From positions 1 through 40,932 of IMG/VR virus record IMGVR_UViG_3300037842_000302: a stretch of 40,932 bases of DNA. The stretch is one strand, 5' to 3'. The notes under the pieces were generated by a model that searched no databases, was not told the DNA's origin, and saw only the letters and a list, made by a program, of their open reading frames with translations. The first letter of the stretch is position 1, and each line of letters begins with the position of its first letter. This DNA is from a virus. Positions 18,734 through 27,207 of this stretch are shown piece by piece. The position numbers and the translations under genes are program-made.

Positions 18734-19558
18734 TTAACGAACTCTTCCTTGGCTTTGATATGCCTGTTTGAAAAGTTTGTCCATTTTATTCATCGCAGTT
18801 TTATGATTAGGGTTGCGATTGTCCCTATATGCTTCAGAAAATTCTTTATCACGATACAGTCCTTGGATTTCATTCTTCGCATCTTCAGGAGAAGTACGAC
18901 TACCTCCAAGTCCTGAACCTATTACTAGGGAGTCTTCGCCTAGCATCTCACCAACTTTGGAAAAGGCACGGATCACTTCAGGGTGATTACCCATACCAGA
19001 TTCGTCCATAAGTTTGCTGAGTTCTGGTGTACCAAATTGCCCATAAGCACGTTTGGCATAATCTAATTTACCATCATAATTTCTCCCCCACTCACGTTGG
19101 AGATTAATTTGTGTTTGTATTTTCATATCTTCCATTTGTTGTACATAATCACTATTTTCTTCTTCCTGTATGTTGTTATACAAACCTAAGATACTATCTG
19201 CTTGTTCTTGACTAAGACCAGTTTCATGAGCAAACTCACGGAAACCATCTAACTCACCATTATCATCACCATACTCTGTGAAATCATAACCATTTGGTTG
19301 TTCTGGTCTACCCATTTGGTTCCAGAGAGAATCTCTACTTTCACCTTCTTGGGGAAGGGTAATAAGATTTTCTGGTTTACCACCAATCATTTTGACTGCA
19401 TTAACGTAAGACTTCGCTAATTTGTCTACTGAGTCAAATGTTTGGAGACTTGGTTCATCCCTCAATCCTTCTGGCATTGTAGAAGCATTAAATTCAAAGG
19501 AATTATTTCCATCAGCGACTTGTCCTGAATCATCAGGGGCTACTGCTTCTTCACTCAT
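18734..19558 (-). CDS. Capsid assembly scaffolding protein
   Basis: Predicted 274 residues, acidic at the N-terminus and helical throughout, with a basic C-terminal tail (KTAMNKMDKLFKQAYQSQGRVR) as scaffolds use to bind the capsid protein. The motifs MPEGLRDEPSLQTFDSVDKLAKSYVNA and PNGYDF are typical of the T7 gp9-like scaffold/assembly family in podoviruses. T7 gp9 is about 307 residues. It lies in the conserved order connector, Bbp19-like, scaffold, capsid. The scaffold is expected to leave the prohead before or during DNA packaging. Confidence 0.82.
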   Translation of the reverse strand: MSEEAVAPDDSGQVADGNNSFEFNASTMPEGLRDEPSLQTFDSVDKLAKSYVNAVKMIGGKPENLITLPQEGESRDSLWNQMGRPEQPNGYDFTEYGDDNGELDGFREFAHETGLSQEQADSILGLYNNIQEEENSDYVQQMEDMKIQTQINLQREWGRNYDGKLDYAKRAYGQFGTPELSKLMDESGMGNHPEVIRAFSKVGEMLGEDSLVIGSGLGGSRTSPEDAKNEIQGLYRDKEFSEAYRDNRNPNHKTAMNKMDKLFKQAYQSQGRVR

Positions 19559-19576
19559 AATAAAGTTATATTAAGG

Positions 19577-19852
19577 TTAAGCTCGTTGCATTAATTGCAT
19601 ACGTGCGGTTTCCTGCATGTCAATTCTTTTACGGATTGCCTCTATGTCTGCACCAACTAGATTGATAATCTCCATTACTACAGTTCTTTGACCTTCCTGC
19701 CATGCAGATTTATAAGGGTCATCTGAATGAGAAGTACGATAAACAAAATGCGATTTAGCTAATAAAGCTAATACGTTTTTACCTTCTTCTGTTCCAAAGA
19801 CCTCTTTAAAACTTTCTCTTTTAAACTTTTCGGTATCAAAGCGTATCTTCAT
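19577..19852 (-). CDS. Bbp19-like small head protein
   Basis: Predicted 91 residues, all helical. The segment FGTEEGKNVLALLAKSHFVYRTSHSDDPYKSAWQEGQRTVVMEI has the spacing of the Bbp19-like family (Gly-x-x-VL-x-x-L at the start, aromatic centre, EGQR with hydrophobics after). Family members follow the portal gene in BPP-1-type podoviruses; their exact role is unsettled. Overlaps the connector gene by 4 nt (ATGA) and precedes the scaffold by 18 nt. Confident as a gene, moderately confident as family. Confidence 0.65.
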   Translation of the reverse strand: MKIRFDTEKFKRESFKEVFGTEEGKNVLALLAKSHFVYRTSHSDDPYKSAWQEGQRTVVMEIINLVGADIEAIRKRIDMQETARMQLMQRA

Positions 19853-21504
19853 TGTGCTTGCGCCTGTGCATTTAATGCCTGTGCTTTTGCTTGTTTCTCA
19901 GTTACATTTGCTGTTGCTTCTGCAACTTGCATTTGTTGTTGTGCTTCTTTTTCTTTTTGCTGTTGTTGAATCATTTGTTGCACTTCTTCTTCACTACGTA
20001 AATTAGATATTGGTATTTGTAATACTTCAGCAGTGTTTTTCAGTATTTGCTGAGTATTAAAGTACATAGGTATAGTTTGATCAATTTGTGCTAACGGCAT
20101 AATCATTTCAAACAACTGGTTCATAGAGTTTATTTCACCAGAACGTAATGATATTGACACAGGATTTAAGTATTCTATTTTGAAATTGTTCTCCATTTCA
20201 GGAGGCATTTCAGGCATAGCAAAACTTCTCATCAATATATTCACTGTACGTCTTATAAGAGGATCAAGGAACTCTGCTTCCTGACGAGCTAGTATTGGTC
20301 CAAGTACAGGCATCCTTTGTCTCATACGTACAGACACTTCTGTTGCACTGAAGCGCATTACATCACCATCTGGAGCTACTGGACCGGGTAGTTCTAACAA
20401 ATCTAGGAAATAACCTTCTCTAATTGCTGATGTACACTTCGCAGAGAGTCTTTCTGCATAATCTGGCCTAGCATTTGTAGGTGCTTCAAAGATAGTATCT
20501 TTTCCACCTAATCCTACTGTGTAGTAGTTAATTGCATCCGGTGTTGTATCAAGTGGATCTAGTAGTCCTGAGTCCGGTACAAACATAGGTGGAGAAACTG
20601 CTTTCTGAACTGCTTTTAAGTATGTCTTATCAACTTCAGTAATTAAGCGTATGTCAGGCATTATCTCCCAAGTTGGACCACGACCATATATTTCACGATC
20701 AGAACGTTCCCATCTAGCACAAATGTATGGCATTTCTTCGTAGCCACCTAATGACAAAATGCTTTTTGTATTTTTAATATAATGTACTGAAACAAAAGGT
20801 TTCTGGAATCCTTCTGGTAACATTTGCTGTACTGTCCATGCAGGTAATACTGCGTGTACTACATCATATTCATCTAATAGTTTTTCTGATGATGCTTTTT
20901 TAATAACTTCTTCAGGTAATGATTCAGGACCAAATCTAGATATTAAATCTTTTGCTGTCTGTTTGTAGTTACGAAAAACTGTGTCAATTTCCATCTCACT
21001 GCCAGAACCAAGAATACAATCCGAAAGAGGAAAATTCCTGTAACGAGGACCAAAGCCGGGAACGTCCTCAACAAAAATAATGCCAGTACCAAAGGAACCT
21101 GCTTCCAGATAGTACTGGAATACTGAACTTTGGAAGTTACTGATTGGTCGTGATACATGGTACTTAACTATTTTAGATGCTTCTTCTAACCAAAGTGCTA
21201 CATTACGATTCTTATCTAATTGACTTACTCCTGTAGTGAGTTTAAACCACTCTGCACCCATAGGAGTAAAGACGTTATGTATATTAGATGCAAAACGTTT
21301 CAGTAATCGCAATGCTGTACCTTCAAACGCCATTTCTAAACGTTCATTACCTTTAGACTGAGCAGTTATAAAATCTGCACGATGAGGTAGTACATACTCT
21401 GCTATATTCTGCCACTGACGTTCCCAATTATGCCGATTGTTTTTCAGCTTATCATGGTGTCTGTCTATTAATGCTCCAAGAGGGCTTGCTTCGCCATACG
21501 GCAT
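19849..21504 (-). CDS. Head-to-tail connector (portal), gp8-like
   Basis: Predicted 551 residues, close to T7 gp8 (536). The N-terminus (LIDRHHDKLKNNRHNWERQWQNIAEYVLPHRADF) is the standard opening of T7-like head-tail connectors. Later portions include the clip/stem style region and the KTYLKAVQKAVSPPMFV segment, also typical. The last ~60 residues are Gln/Ala-rich coiled helix, matching the barrel or crown end. Twelve copies form the portal ring that carries the packaging motor and later the tail. ATGA overlap with the Bbp19-like gene. Confidence 0.92.
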   Translation of the reverse strand: MPYGEASPLGALIDRHHDKLKNNRHNWERQWQNIAEYVLPHRADFITAQSKGNERLEMAFEGTALRLLKRFASNIHNVFTPMGAEWFKLTTGVSQLDKNRNVALWLEEASKIVKYHVSRPISNFQSSVFQYYLEAGSFGTGIIFVEDVPGFGPRYRNFPLSDCILGSGSEMEIDTVFRNYKQTAKDLISRFGPESLPEEVIKKASSEKLLDEYDVVHAVLPAWTVQQMLPEGFQKPFVSVHYIKNTKSILSLGGYEEMPYICARWERSDREIYGRGPTWEIMPDIRLITEVDKTYLKAVQKAVSPPMFVPDSGLLDPLDTTPDAINYYTVGLGGKDTIFEAPTNARPDYAERLSAKCTSAIREGYFLDLLELPGPVAPDGDVMRFSATEVSVRMRQRMPVLGPILARQEAEFLDPLIRRTVNILMRSFAMPEMPPEMENNFKIEYLNPVSISLRSGEINSMNQLFEMIMPLAQIDQTIPMYFNTQQILKNTAEVLQIPISNLRSEEEVQQMIQQQQKEKEAQQQMQVAEATANVTEKQAKAQALNAQAQAQ

Positions 21505-21508
21505 ATTA

Positions 21509-21940
21509 TTATCCTGTCAAAAGTGAAGCGGATTGACCTTGTGTTTGGTTAGCAGCAAGTCTTGCTCTATTACCTGTACCTCTATTCTTTCTCCCTGTAC
21601 CTTGGAAGTTACCTCTTTCTTCGGGGTTGCTAAGTTCTGACTGTATATCCACAACCGCATTTTCATGCGCTTCAGACCCCCTTTCGCCACCAATTTGATT
21701 TGAGTCAGAGGTAACACCTAACAATGCATTATAATCAGCTTCAGTTTTATCGGGGTACTTTTCTAGATAATAATCTAAAGACATATATCTGCCAGAATCC
21801 CGAGGATCATTAGAGCGTGGATTATTCTCTTTTGGCTCCCCAAATTCTACTGGTTCTTCTTCAACTATAGGAGAAGGGGGTGGTTTCATAATATATGGTT
21901 TTGGCCATCCAGTTATAATACTATTAAATCTAGGCATCAT
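21509..21940 (-). CDS. Hypothetical head-region protein, C-terminal SASLLT tag
   Basis: Predicted 143 residues, not recognised. Pro-rich and disordered at the N-terminus, with a short folded-looking part (YMSLDYYLEKYPDKTEADYNAL) and a Gly/Asn/Arg-rich end. It closes with AANQTQGQSASLLTG, nearly the same as the end of the adjacent gene at 21952-22485. Both genes lie between TerL and the connector, so the shared C-terminus may be a docking peptide for a head or packaging component. A GGAGAACAAT ribosome-binding region precedes the start. Confidence 0.6.
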   Translation of the reverse strand: MMPRFNSIITGWPKPYIMKPPPSPIVEEEPVEFGEPKENNPRSNDPRDSGRYMSLDYYLEKYPDKTEADYNALLGVTSDSNQIGGERGSEAHENAVVDIQSELSNPEERGNFQGTGRKNRGTGNRARLAANQTQGQSASLLTG

Positions 21941-21951
21941 ATTGTTCTCCT

Positions 21952-22485
21952 TTATTTAGTTAACAAAGATGCAGATTGACCGCCAGTTTGATTAGCCGCA
22001 CCTCTTCCACGCATAATATTTTGTTGTCGTCTTTGTGCTGTTAATTCTGCACTAGCATCATCTTCTCCTCCTTCATATTGAGTTACTGTAGGGTCAACGT
22101 AATTATCATCGGAATCATCTCCATTATAATCAGTACCAAAAAGATGATGTGATCCTTTATCACTCACTGATCTTGCCCAGTCAGTAAAGCTTTTTACATT
22201 CCCTCCTGGTTTATCTAAATTATTATTTTTAGCTGCTTTAGTCGCTTGATCAGCTATAAACCCTCCTGTAGAATCATACAAATTAGTACCTGCATTAACC
22301 ATTTCATCCCTTATTATGGGATCTACTACTTTTGCAGCTTTTTTAATTATTTTACCAGTTGTTCCACCACCACCTTTGCATTTAGATACTTCACCTTCAT
22401 AGTCAAAGGAGTCTTCAGATACTTTTACTAATTGGTTATCAACAATTTGATAAACAACTTCATTATAAATTTTCATAGTTACCAT
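21952..22485 (-). CDS. Hypothetical head-region protein with the same C-terminal tag
   Basis: Predicted 177 residues. Features in order: hydrophilic N-terminus, a CKGGGGTTGK segment (~residues 36-45), a short helical stretch, an Asp/Gly-rich linker, then QRRQQNIMRGRGAANQTGGQSASLLTK. Cys-Lys-polyGly proteins with Arg/Gln-rich tails occur beside the portal gene in other marine podoviruses, role unknown. The last 15 residues match those of the 143-residue neighbour at 13 positions. Start uncertain: ATG at 22485 or 9 nt later at 22476, neither with a strong ribosome-binding site. Confidence 0.6.
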   Translation of the reverse strand: MVTMKIYNEVVYQIVDNQLVKVSEDSFDYEGEVSKCKGGGGTTGKIIKKAAKVVDPIIRDEMVNAGTNLYDSTGGFIADQATKAAKNNNLDKPGGNVKSFTDWARSVSDKGSHHLFGTDYNGDDSDDNYVDPTVTQYEGGEDDASAELTAQRRQQNIMRGRGAANQTGGQSASLLTK

Positions 22486-22491
22486 TGTTAG

Positions 22492-22917
22492 TTAGAGTTT
22501 TTTACGTAATAAAACGCAGTCTTCTTTATATTCTGTTAAAATTTTCTTCCAGCCTCTCCTAGCGTACATGTCCATATAAGTGCATCCTTGTTCAATAGCC
22601 CATATTTCTAAATCATGTAATTTACTATCAACCCATTCATGTAGTCTTTTTCCTGCTAATGTAACTACCCTGCAAGTTTTATTGCGTGGATAATAAGCAA
22701 ATTCTGTTGTAAAGACTGCAACTATGGTGTTTGAGTTTATTTCTTTTACTAACCATAAAGTATAAGAACCATCTTTTAAGTATTCTTTTACATCTTTTTC
22801 ATTTAGGACTTCATCATTAGTCCTAACGATTTCATCTTTAACTTCATCCCATATTCCATCTATCTGATTTATTGGAACAATAATATTCTCAAAAGTTTTA
22901 ATACTTTCTTCACTCAT
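22492..22917 (-). CDS. GNAT-like acetyltransferase-fold protein
   Basis: Predicted 141 residues. Pattern: helices, a central strand pair (YTLWLVKEI...TIVAVFTTEFAYY), then CRVVTLAGKRLHEWVDSKLHDLEIWAIEQGCTYMDMYARRGWKKIL. This resembles small phage GNAT proteins, in which the RRGW segment near the C-terminus follows the cofactor-binding loop. The classic Q/RxxGxG/A acetyl-CoA loop is not clear, so it may be a degenerate family member. ATGA overlap with TerL and 6 nt before the next gene. Phages place such genes between terminase and portal; substrate unknown. Confidence 0.6.
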   Translation of the reverse strand: MSEESIKTFENIIVPINQIDGIWDEVKDEIVRTNDEVLNEKDVKEYLKDGSYTLWLVKEINSNTIVAVFTTEFAYYPRNKTCRVVTLAGKRLHEWVDSKLHDLEIWAIEQGCTYMDMYARRGWKKILTEYKEDCVLLRKKL

Positions 22918-24350
22918 GCTATCATATTTTCGCTGGTAGCGAAATACTCATAATCACTAATTGCTCTTCTAGGTCTATTTTTCTTCCTACCTACTGAAGC
23001 AAACTGTAAAGATTGTGATGCATATCTAGTTGCACTCATAAGATCGTCATGCACTTTAACGATTTTTCCATCTTTCCTGTGATACATTCTTAATTCTTCA
23101 AACCAAGCATGAAGATAGTTAAATACTTTAAACCTACCTGTTTGCATACGTTGAAGCATATCCATAATCCCCGGTTCTACTGAAATACTTCCATCCGAAT
23201 TTGAGAAGTGCTTATGCACCATATTCAAACCTTGTTTACGGTATAACTCTGCTAGAGGTTTACCTGAACCTTTATCGTGTTGCGAACCATCGTGGGGCCA
23301 TACAACAGGCACCCAATCTCCTCTTTCTCTAATTGCCGCTGAGTGAACCACTGGTGTTTCAGTTGATTTTCTATAGCAATCATAAACATAGACTGTATCT
23401 GTATCACGATCCCATGCTAACCAAACTGCGGCAGTTGGGTGATCCCAACCAAAATCCAAACCACAAATTCTAGGCCAATATTCAGGTAATGCAAATGGTT
23501 CTACTTTTAGATCATCCTCATTTACAGTAAAAACCATACCTGAACCTAGAACTGGTATGCCCTTTGATCTCATATCACGTTCATGTGCTGGTAATGCACG
23601 TAATATTTCTTCTTTTACATTTTCGTCTAAGTGAGTAGCATCGTCCCAAGTTGCATGATATAGTGCTTGAGACTGTCCTAATCTAGTCATAAACTGTGTT
23701 ACTACTTCAGTCATTCCAGATTCAGGAGTAAACGTCATATAGACGATACCGCCACTTTTAAGTGATGCACGTAGTGCTTGGGAGTAAATGTCCTGTGGTG
23801 GTTCTTCGTCCAGCCAGATTACATCTACTGCTTTACCCATCCATTGCATCTTACCCTGCTCATAGGACTTAAACGTGAGCTTAGAGTTTTTCCCGGAGAT
23901 GTGCCTAACCTTCAGCGATTGATACGCATTCGGTACTCCCGGTAATCTTTGTGGTGTGCCGACTATATATTGTTTTGGTATTGATCCTTTACCAAACTCT
24001 TCTTCATCCCCGGCTTCACCTAATAATTCAGTTTGAACTATATCTCTAGTATTGCCTGTCGTATTTCCTGCCGCCCAAGCAATTATTGGTCTATTGAATG
24101 TTGCGCCATTCCACCAAGACGGATAATGACCAGTTAAGTGATATGCCATCTCAGTTGCACCACAGAAGGTCTTACCTGTCTTGTTAGCCGCCATTAAGAG
24201 TCTTTGGCGAGCTAACTTACCTCCCATATCTTTTGCGCTGTGAAAGCGTTTTTGGTACTCATACGGTTCATAGTCTTGCAGACGATTTGTTTCATATAAT
24301 TCAGTAATTCTCTCTGCAATCTCAAATGCTTTTTCTGCAGAGTTGCTCAT
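22914..24350 (-). CDS. terL: Terminase large subunit (packaging ATPase and nuclease)
   Basis: Predicted 478 residues. ATPase half: Walker A-like AANKTGKT (residues 54-61), Walker B VIWLDEE (177-183) with the catalytic Glu, and a coupling-type motif YMTFTPESG (~204-212). Nuclease half: GLDFGWDH (297-304), giving the first metal-binding Asp, then later acidic residues including HDDLMSA near the C-terminus. It drives DNA into the prohead and cuts concatemers. Downstream of the TerS-like gene, but separated from it by a 627-residue gene. Overlaps both neighbours by 4 nt. Confidence 0.93.
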   Translation of the reverse strand: MSNSAEKAFEIAERITELYETNRLQDYEPYEYQKRFHSAKDMGGKLARQRLLMAANKTGKTFCGATEMAYHLTGHYPSWWNGATFNRPIIAWAAGNTTGNTRDIVQTELLGEAGDEEEFGKGSIPKQYIVGTPQRLPGVPNAYQSLKVRHISGKNSKLTFKSYEQGKMQWMGKAVDVIWLDEEPPQDIYSQALRASLKSGGIVYMTFTPESGMTEVVTQFMTRLGQSQALYHATWDDATHLDENVKEEILRALPAHERDMRSKGIPVLGSGMVFTVNEDDLKVEPFALPEYWPRICGLDFGWDHPTAAVWLAWDRDTDTVYVYDCYRKSTETPVVHSAAIRERGDWVPVVWPHDGSQHDKGSGKPLAELYRKQGLNMVHKHFSNSDGSISVEPGIMDMLQRMQTGRFKVFNYLHAWFEELRMYHRKDGKIVKVHDDLMSATRYASQSLQFASVGRKKNRPRRAISDYEYFATSENMIA

Positions 24351-26230
24351 TGGACTTCTTGGATTCCCATATTTCTATTAATCTTACGATACATATAAGA
24401 AGGATTACTTTCTCTAACTTTTTTAGGAAGGAAAGTATATTCGAGAGTCTCTAATACAGAAGGTTCTCTACCTAAATTAGCCTTTGCTTCTTTCTTCCCT
24501 CTAGCTACTCCTAAAACGCTTGATAAAAAACTAAAAGCTCCAAGACCCCTAGTAAATTTAATGCCTTTACCTACAGATTTAATTTTTTTAAATTTATTCT
24601 CTATATTTGGAGTACCATTTGATTTATGAAATACTTTTTGTAATTCAAGGGACGCTTTTTTTGCTGTAGTTGTAACTGTCTTGGTACTTGGCTTACCAGT
24701 TGCTTTTATCTTTTTAAGACTGGGCGTTACTGAAGTAGTGATTTTTTTAGTTATAGGTTGAATCTTTTGTTTTGCTTCTTGGGGATTTTTTGTTCTTACT
24801 TTTGATCTTTGATTAATTTTTCTGTGTACTGGTGCTAAGTATCGTTTCTTTTTGACTATAGAAGCTTCTTTTTTTGGGAATACTGTATTAGAAGGGCTAA
24901 CTGGTTTTGGTTTATTAGCATGAGATGTCGTAACCCCTCTACCACTTGTTATCATACTTTTCTGAGCCGGGACATTTACTTTCTTCTTCGTGGTAATTTC
25001 CTTTACACTTGTTGTTTCACCAGTATGTTTCCTTATAGCAGTTACTTTTTTCTCTGAACTAACTTTTGGTTTATTTTCTGTAGCTTGTGCAACTACATTA
25101 TCGATACGACCTTCTTCTGGTACACTGACTTGTTTATTACCCTTCCTAAATAAATCAATAGCAGGTCTTAATTCTTCTTTACCTGAAATATCGGGTCTAT
25201 TAGTATTTAAGTTAAATTTACCTTCATTTTCAATAATAGCAGTTTGTGTTTTGTACTTTCCTTTTACAAAAGACTTAGCAACTTTATTTGCTATTTTCAG
25301 ATTAGTTTTTGCTACTTTAAATTTACCTTTTACTTTATCGGGATCGATACCAGCATCGGAATTTGGTAGTCTCAATGACTTAGTGTAGTGTTCTTCTACG
25401 TACTCACTATTTGAATTAACATCTAGTGATTTGTCATAAAGTGGTAATTTATCAAATAAATCCCTTTGTGGCCCACTATTAGGATCAAAATCTAATTTAT
25501 CGACACCTTCAGTCCCTTTTTCTGTAAAATATTCATAATTAGTCGGTTCAGGAACTAATGTTTTTGTATCAAAATCTTTTGTAAGTATTGTTCCTTCAGG
25601 GGTTTTGTTATATTCAGGTCTTCCTAGGAGTCTATTGTATTTGTTTAGTTGATCTTTATTTAACCAAGGGATAATATCTTTTGATTTGTCTGTGTATTGT
25701 TTCTTTTCAAATGACTTATACCTTCTTTTGACAAAATCTAGTCCTGCTTGGAATTTTTCTGGATCACTTGTATCACCTATTTCATCTAGTAGTATGTCTT
25801 TAGGTTTATTAAACTGCGAAATAGCTCTACCTAATAGTTTACCTGTATCTGGATCATAAGTATTAGATGGGTTAGTGTCCTTTAAATGTTTAAAGCGATC
25901 ACTCCAATGTTTATCGTGTCCACCTGCTGAATAACCCTCACCTAGCCGAATATATGTTACTCCACCTTTTATTTCTGCTTGTGTTCTTAACTTTGCCCCT
26001 CTTGTTAAATCCTTTGCATCATATTTACTTGCAGGATTGACAGTATAGCCGTAACCACTGCTTTTAATCGTTTTATTGACAACATCCCCTTTTTGGTCTG
26101 TAAGCATAAACCTTACATCACGGTCAGGATATTTCTTAACATATTCTTTAGCTGTGCTTAAAATACGTTCAGGCGATTCCTTATGCCTTCCTGTAATACG
26201 AAAGCGTTTTATTGGTTTATTCTTTGCCAT
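24347..26230 (-). CDS. Large Lys-rich protein between the terminase genes
   Basis: Predicted 627 residues, not recognised. The first ~330 residues are hydrophilic with some folded character (VTYIRLGEGYSAGGHDKHWSDRFKHLKD). Residues ~380-560 are low-complexity, rich in Lys, Thr, Ser, Pro and Val, resembling histone H1-like tails and likely to bind nucleic acid without fixed structure. The last ~70 residues contain a short hydrophobic stretch (GLGAFSFLSSVLGVARG) and a basic end. It overlaps TerL by 4 nt and TerS by 1 nt, so it is made together with the packaging motor. DNA binding is inference from composition. Confidence 0.65.
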   Translation of the reverse strand: MAKNKPIKRFRITGRHKESPERILSTAKEYVKKYPDRDVRFMLTDQKGDVVNKTIKSSGYGYTVNPASKYDAKDLTRGAKLRTQAEIKGGVTYIRLGEGYSAGGHDKHWSDRFKHLKDTNPSNTYDPDTGKLLGRAISQFNKPKDILLDEIGDTSDPEKFQAGLDFVKRRYKSFEKKQYTDKSKDIIPWLNKDQLNKYNRLLGRPEYNKTPEGTILTKDFDTKTLVPEPTNYEYFTEKGTEGVDKLDFDPNSGPQRDLFDKLPLYDKSLDVNSNSEYVEEHYTKSLRLPNSDAGIDPDKVKGKFKVAKTNLKIANKVAKSFVKGKYKTQTAIIENEGKFNLNTNRPDISGKEELRPAIDLFRKGNKQVSVPEEGRIDNVVAQATENKPKVSSEKKVTAIRKHTGETTSVKEITTKKKVNVPAQKSMITSGRGVTTSHANKPKPVSPSNTVFPKKEASIVKKKRYLAPVHRKINQRSKVRTKNPQEAKQKIQPITKKITTSVTPSLKKIKATGKPSTKTVTTTAKKASLELQKVFHKSNGTPNIENKFKKIKSVGKGIKFTRGLGAFSFLSSVLGVARGKKEAKANLGREPSVLETLEYTFLPKKVRESNPSYMYRKINRNMGIQEVQ

Positions 26231-26658
26231 TAGCTTATAGTTGGTCCTGAAATTGTTTTCCTACTCCTAAACGCTCCAACTAACATCTTTGCACCATCAC
26301 TTCCTACCAATGCAACTAATTGGGCATTCAATTCTTCAATAGTCTTTCCAGACTCATTATCGTTGTATGCGGAGTATCCCCCACGATCCAATACTTCTTT
26401 TGCACTATTCAACCTAACTGTATCACTCTCAGATGTGTCCATAAGACCCTGTATGACATTCAATGCCCTTGGTCCACCCTGACGTAACCTCTGTTGGAAA
26501 CGTTTGTCTACATCCCCCTTATGCTGTGCCAATAACTCTTGACCCATTAACTTCAACTTATATACATTCTTCTCTGTATACCCTGCTTCACGCATCGAAT
26601 GTAAATAGTCTCCTGACTCTACAAATGTCGATATAAACTTCTCTGTATCTGTTTCCAT
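26230..26658 (-). CDS. terS: Terminase small subunit
   Basis: Predicted 142 residues. An N-terminal helix-turn-helix-like part (TFVESGDYLHSMREAGYTEKNVYKLKLMGQELL) is followed by a helical oligomerisation region (QGGPRALNVIQGLMDTSESDTVRLNSAKEVLDRGGY). That layout and the phrase N-SAKEVLDR-G are typical of phage TerS proteins, which bind the packaging site and stimulate TerL. It is the first gene of the leftward late operon and begins beside the divergent control region. Confidence 0.78.
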   Translation of the reverse strand: METDTEKFISTFVESGDYLHSMREAGYTEKNVYKLKLMGQELLAQHKGDVDKRFQQRLRQGGPRALNVIQGLMDTSESDTVRLNSAKEVLDRGGYSAYNDNESGKTIEELNAQLVALVGSDGAKMLVGAFRSRKTISGPTIS

Positions 26659-26835
26659 AAACTACAAATTAAATCAATTACAAGTACATTACAACCCTTT
26701 TGTAACTAAACTTGCACTATTGTATAGATAAGATAACATATGGGTTTTTTGCACTAACTAAAGATTATTCCCTCCTTCTTTAAAAAGAGTATCTATATGT
26801 CTTATCAATATATCACCTCCGTGTAAGGAGATTAA

Positions 26836-26877
26836 ATGGGTAATGAATTTTCTCCCCGTGTAGGGGAAGGGGACTAG
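26836..26877 (+). CDS. Possible 13-residue leader peptide
   Basis: An ATG preceded at good spacing by AAGGAG encodes MGNEFSPRVGEGD and stops at TAG. The CCCC/GGGG hairpin lies within its codons, so ribosome passage would disrupt that stem, as in attenuation leaders. No similar peptide is known to me. It could be chance; the ribosome-binding site is the main support. Confidence 0.3.
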   Translation: MGNEFSPRVGEGD

Positions 26878-26901
26878 TATAGGAGAGAGGAAAGGCTTTT
26901 T

Positions 26902-26964
26902 ATGAAGGCCCCCCCTTCGACAAGATTATTTACTAAAGGTAAGTTAATTGGGTGTTTGGGCTAA
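26902..26964 (+). CDS. Possible 20-residue peptide in the early leader
   Basis: An ATG preceded by GAGAGAGGAAAGG encodes 20 residues starting MKAPPST and ending IGCLG before TAA. The C7 tract lies in codons 3-5. The stop falls inside the hairpin at 26952-26979, so translation would interact with that structure. Leader-peptide or chance ORF; evidence is the ribosome-binding site and the placement before the first early gene. Confidence 0.3.
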   Translation: MKAPPSTRLFTKGKLIGCLG

Positions 26965-26979
26965 TCTAGCCGCTAACAC
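26952..26979 (+). promoter_or_regulatory. Hairpin in the early mRNA leader
   Basis: Two stacked stems: GTGTT (26952-26956) with AACAC (26975-26979), and GGCTA (26959-26963) with TAGCC (26967-26971), loop ATC. No U-tract follows, so it is not a standard terminator. It lies about 34 nt before the first early start codon. The 12-nt GGGTGTTTGGGC at its left edge (26950-26961) recurs at 27416-27427. Confidence 0.5.
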
Positions 26980-27012
26980 TAAGATAATCTATATTCAAAC
27001 AAAGGGAAATAT

Positions 27013-27207
27013 ATGGGGATACTAAACAAGAAGAACTCATGGACTAAAGAACTCAACGTTGCTCAAAGAAAGCTACAGTTAGAAAGAATCTTAAGTTCTA
27101 AAATGAATGTGTATATGGGGGAGAACTACGATTCCGTTACCTTATCTAAACGATCAATAGAGCTTAGTAAGTTATATAGTTCTAACAAGTCAGAGCAGTT
27201 GGATTAA
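27013..27207 (+). CDS. Small early protein
   Basis: Predicted 64 residues, basic and helical, not recognised. Its ATG follows AAAGGG at 8-nt spacing. First gene of sound length in the rightward operon. Early T7-like phage genes in this place are often small host-takeover proteins; that is a positional inference only. No Cys motif or membrane segment is seen. Confidence 0.55.
   Translation: MGILNKKNSWTKELNVAQRKLQLERILSSKMNVYMGENYDSVTLSKRSIELSKLYSSNKSEQLD

Larger units (their letters stand above)
26659..27012. promoter_or_regulatory. Divergent control region between late and early operons
   Basis: This 354-nt gap separates the leftward TerS gene from the rightward early genes. It contains an inverted repeat TTACAA (26689-26694) / TTGTAA (26700-26705), a possible operator. 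A tentative rightward promoter is TTGCAC (26712-26717), 16-nt spacer, TAACAT (26734-26739). Two neighbouring hairpins share the loop GTGTA: CTCC/GGAG near 26817-26830 and CCCC/GGGG near 26853-26865. GAAGG-CCCCC-CCTTC near 26905-26919 can also form a stem. A further hairpin lies at 26952-26979. No convincing leftward promoter was identified, though one is expected. Confidence 0.6.
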
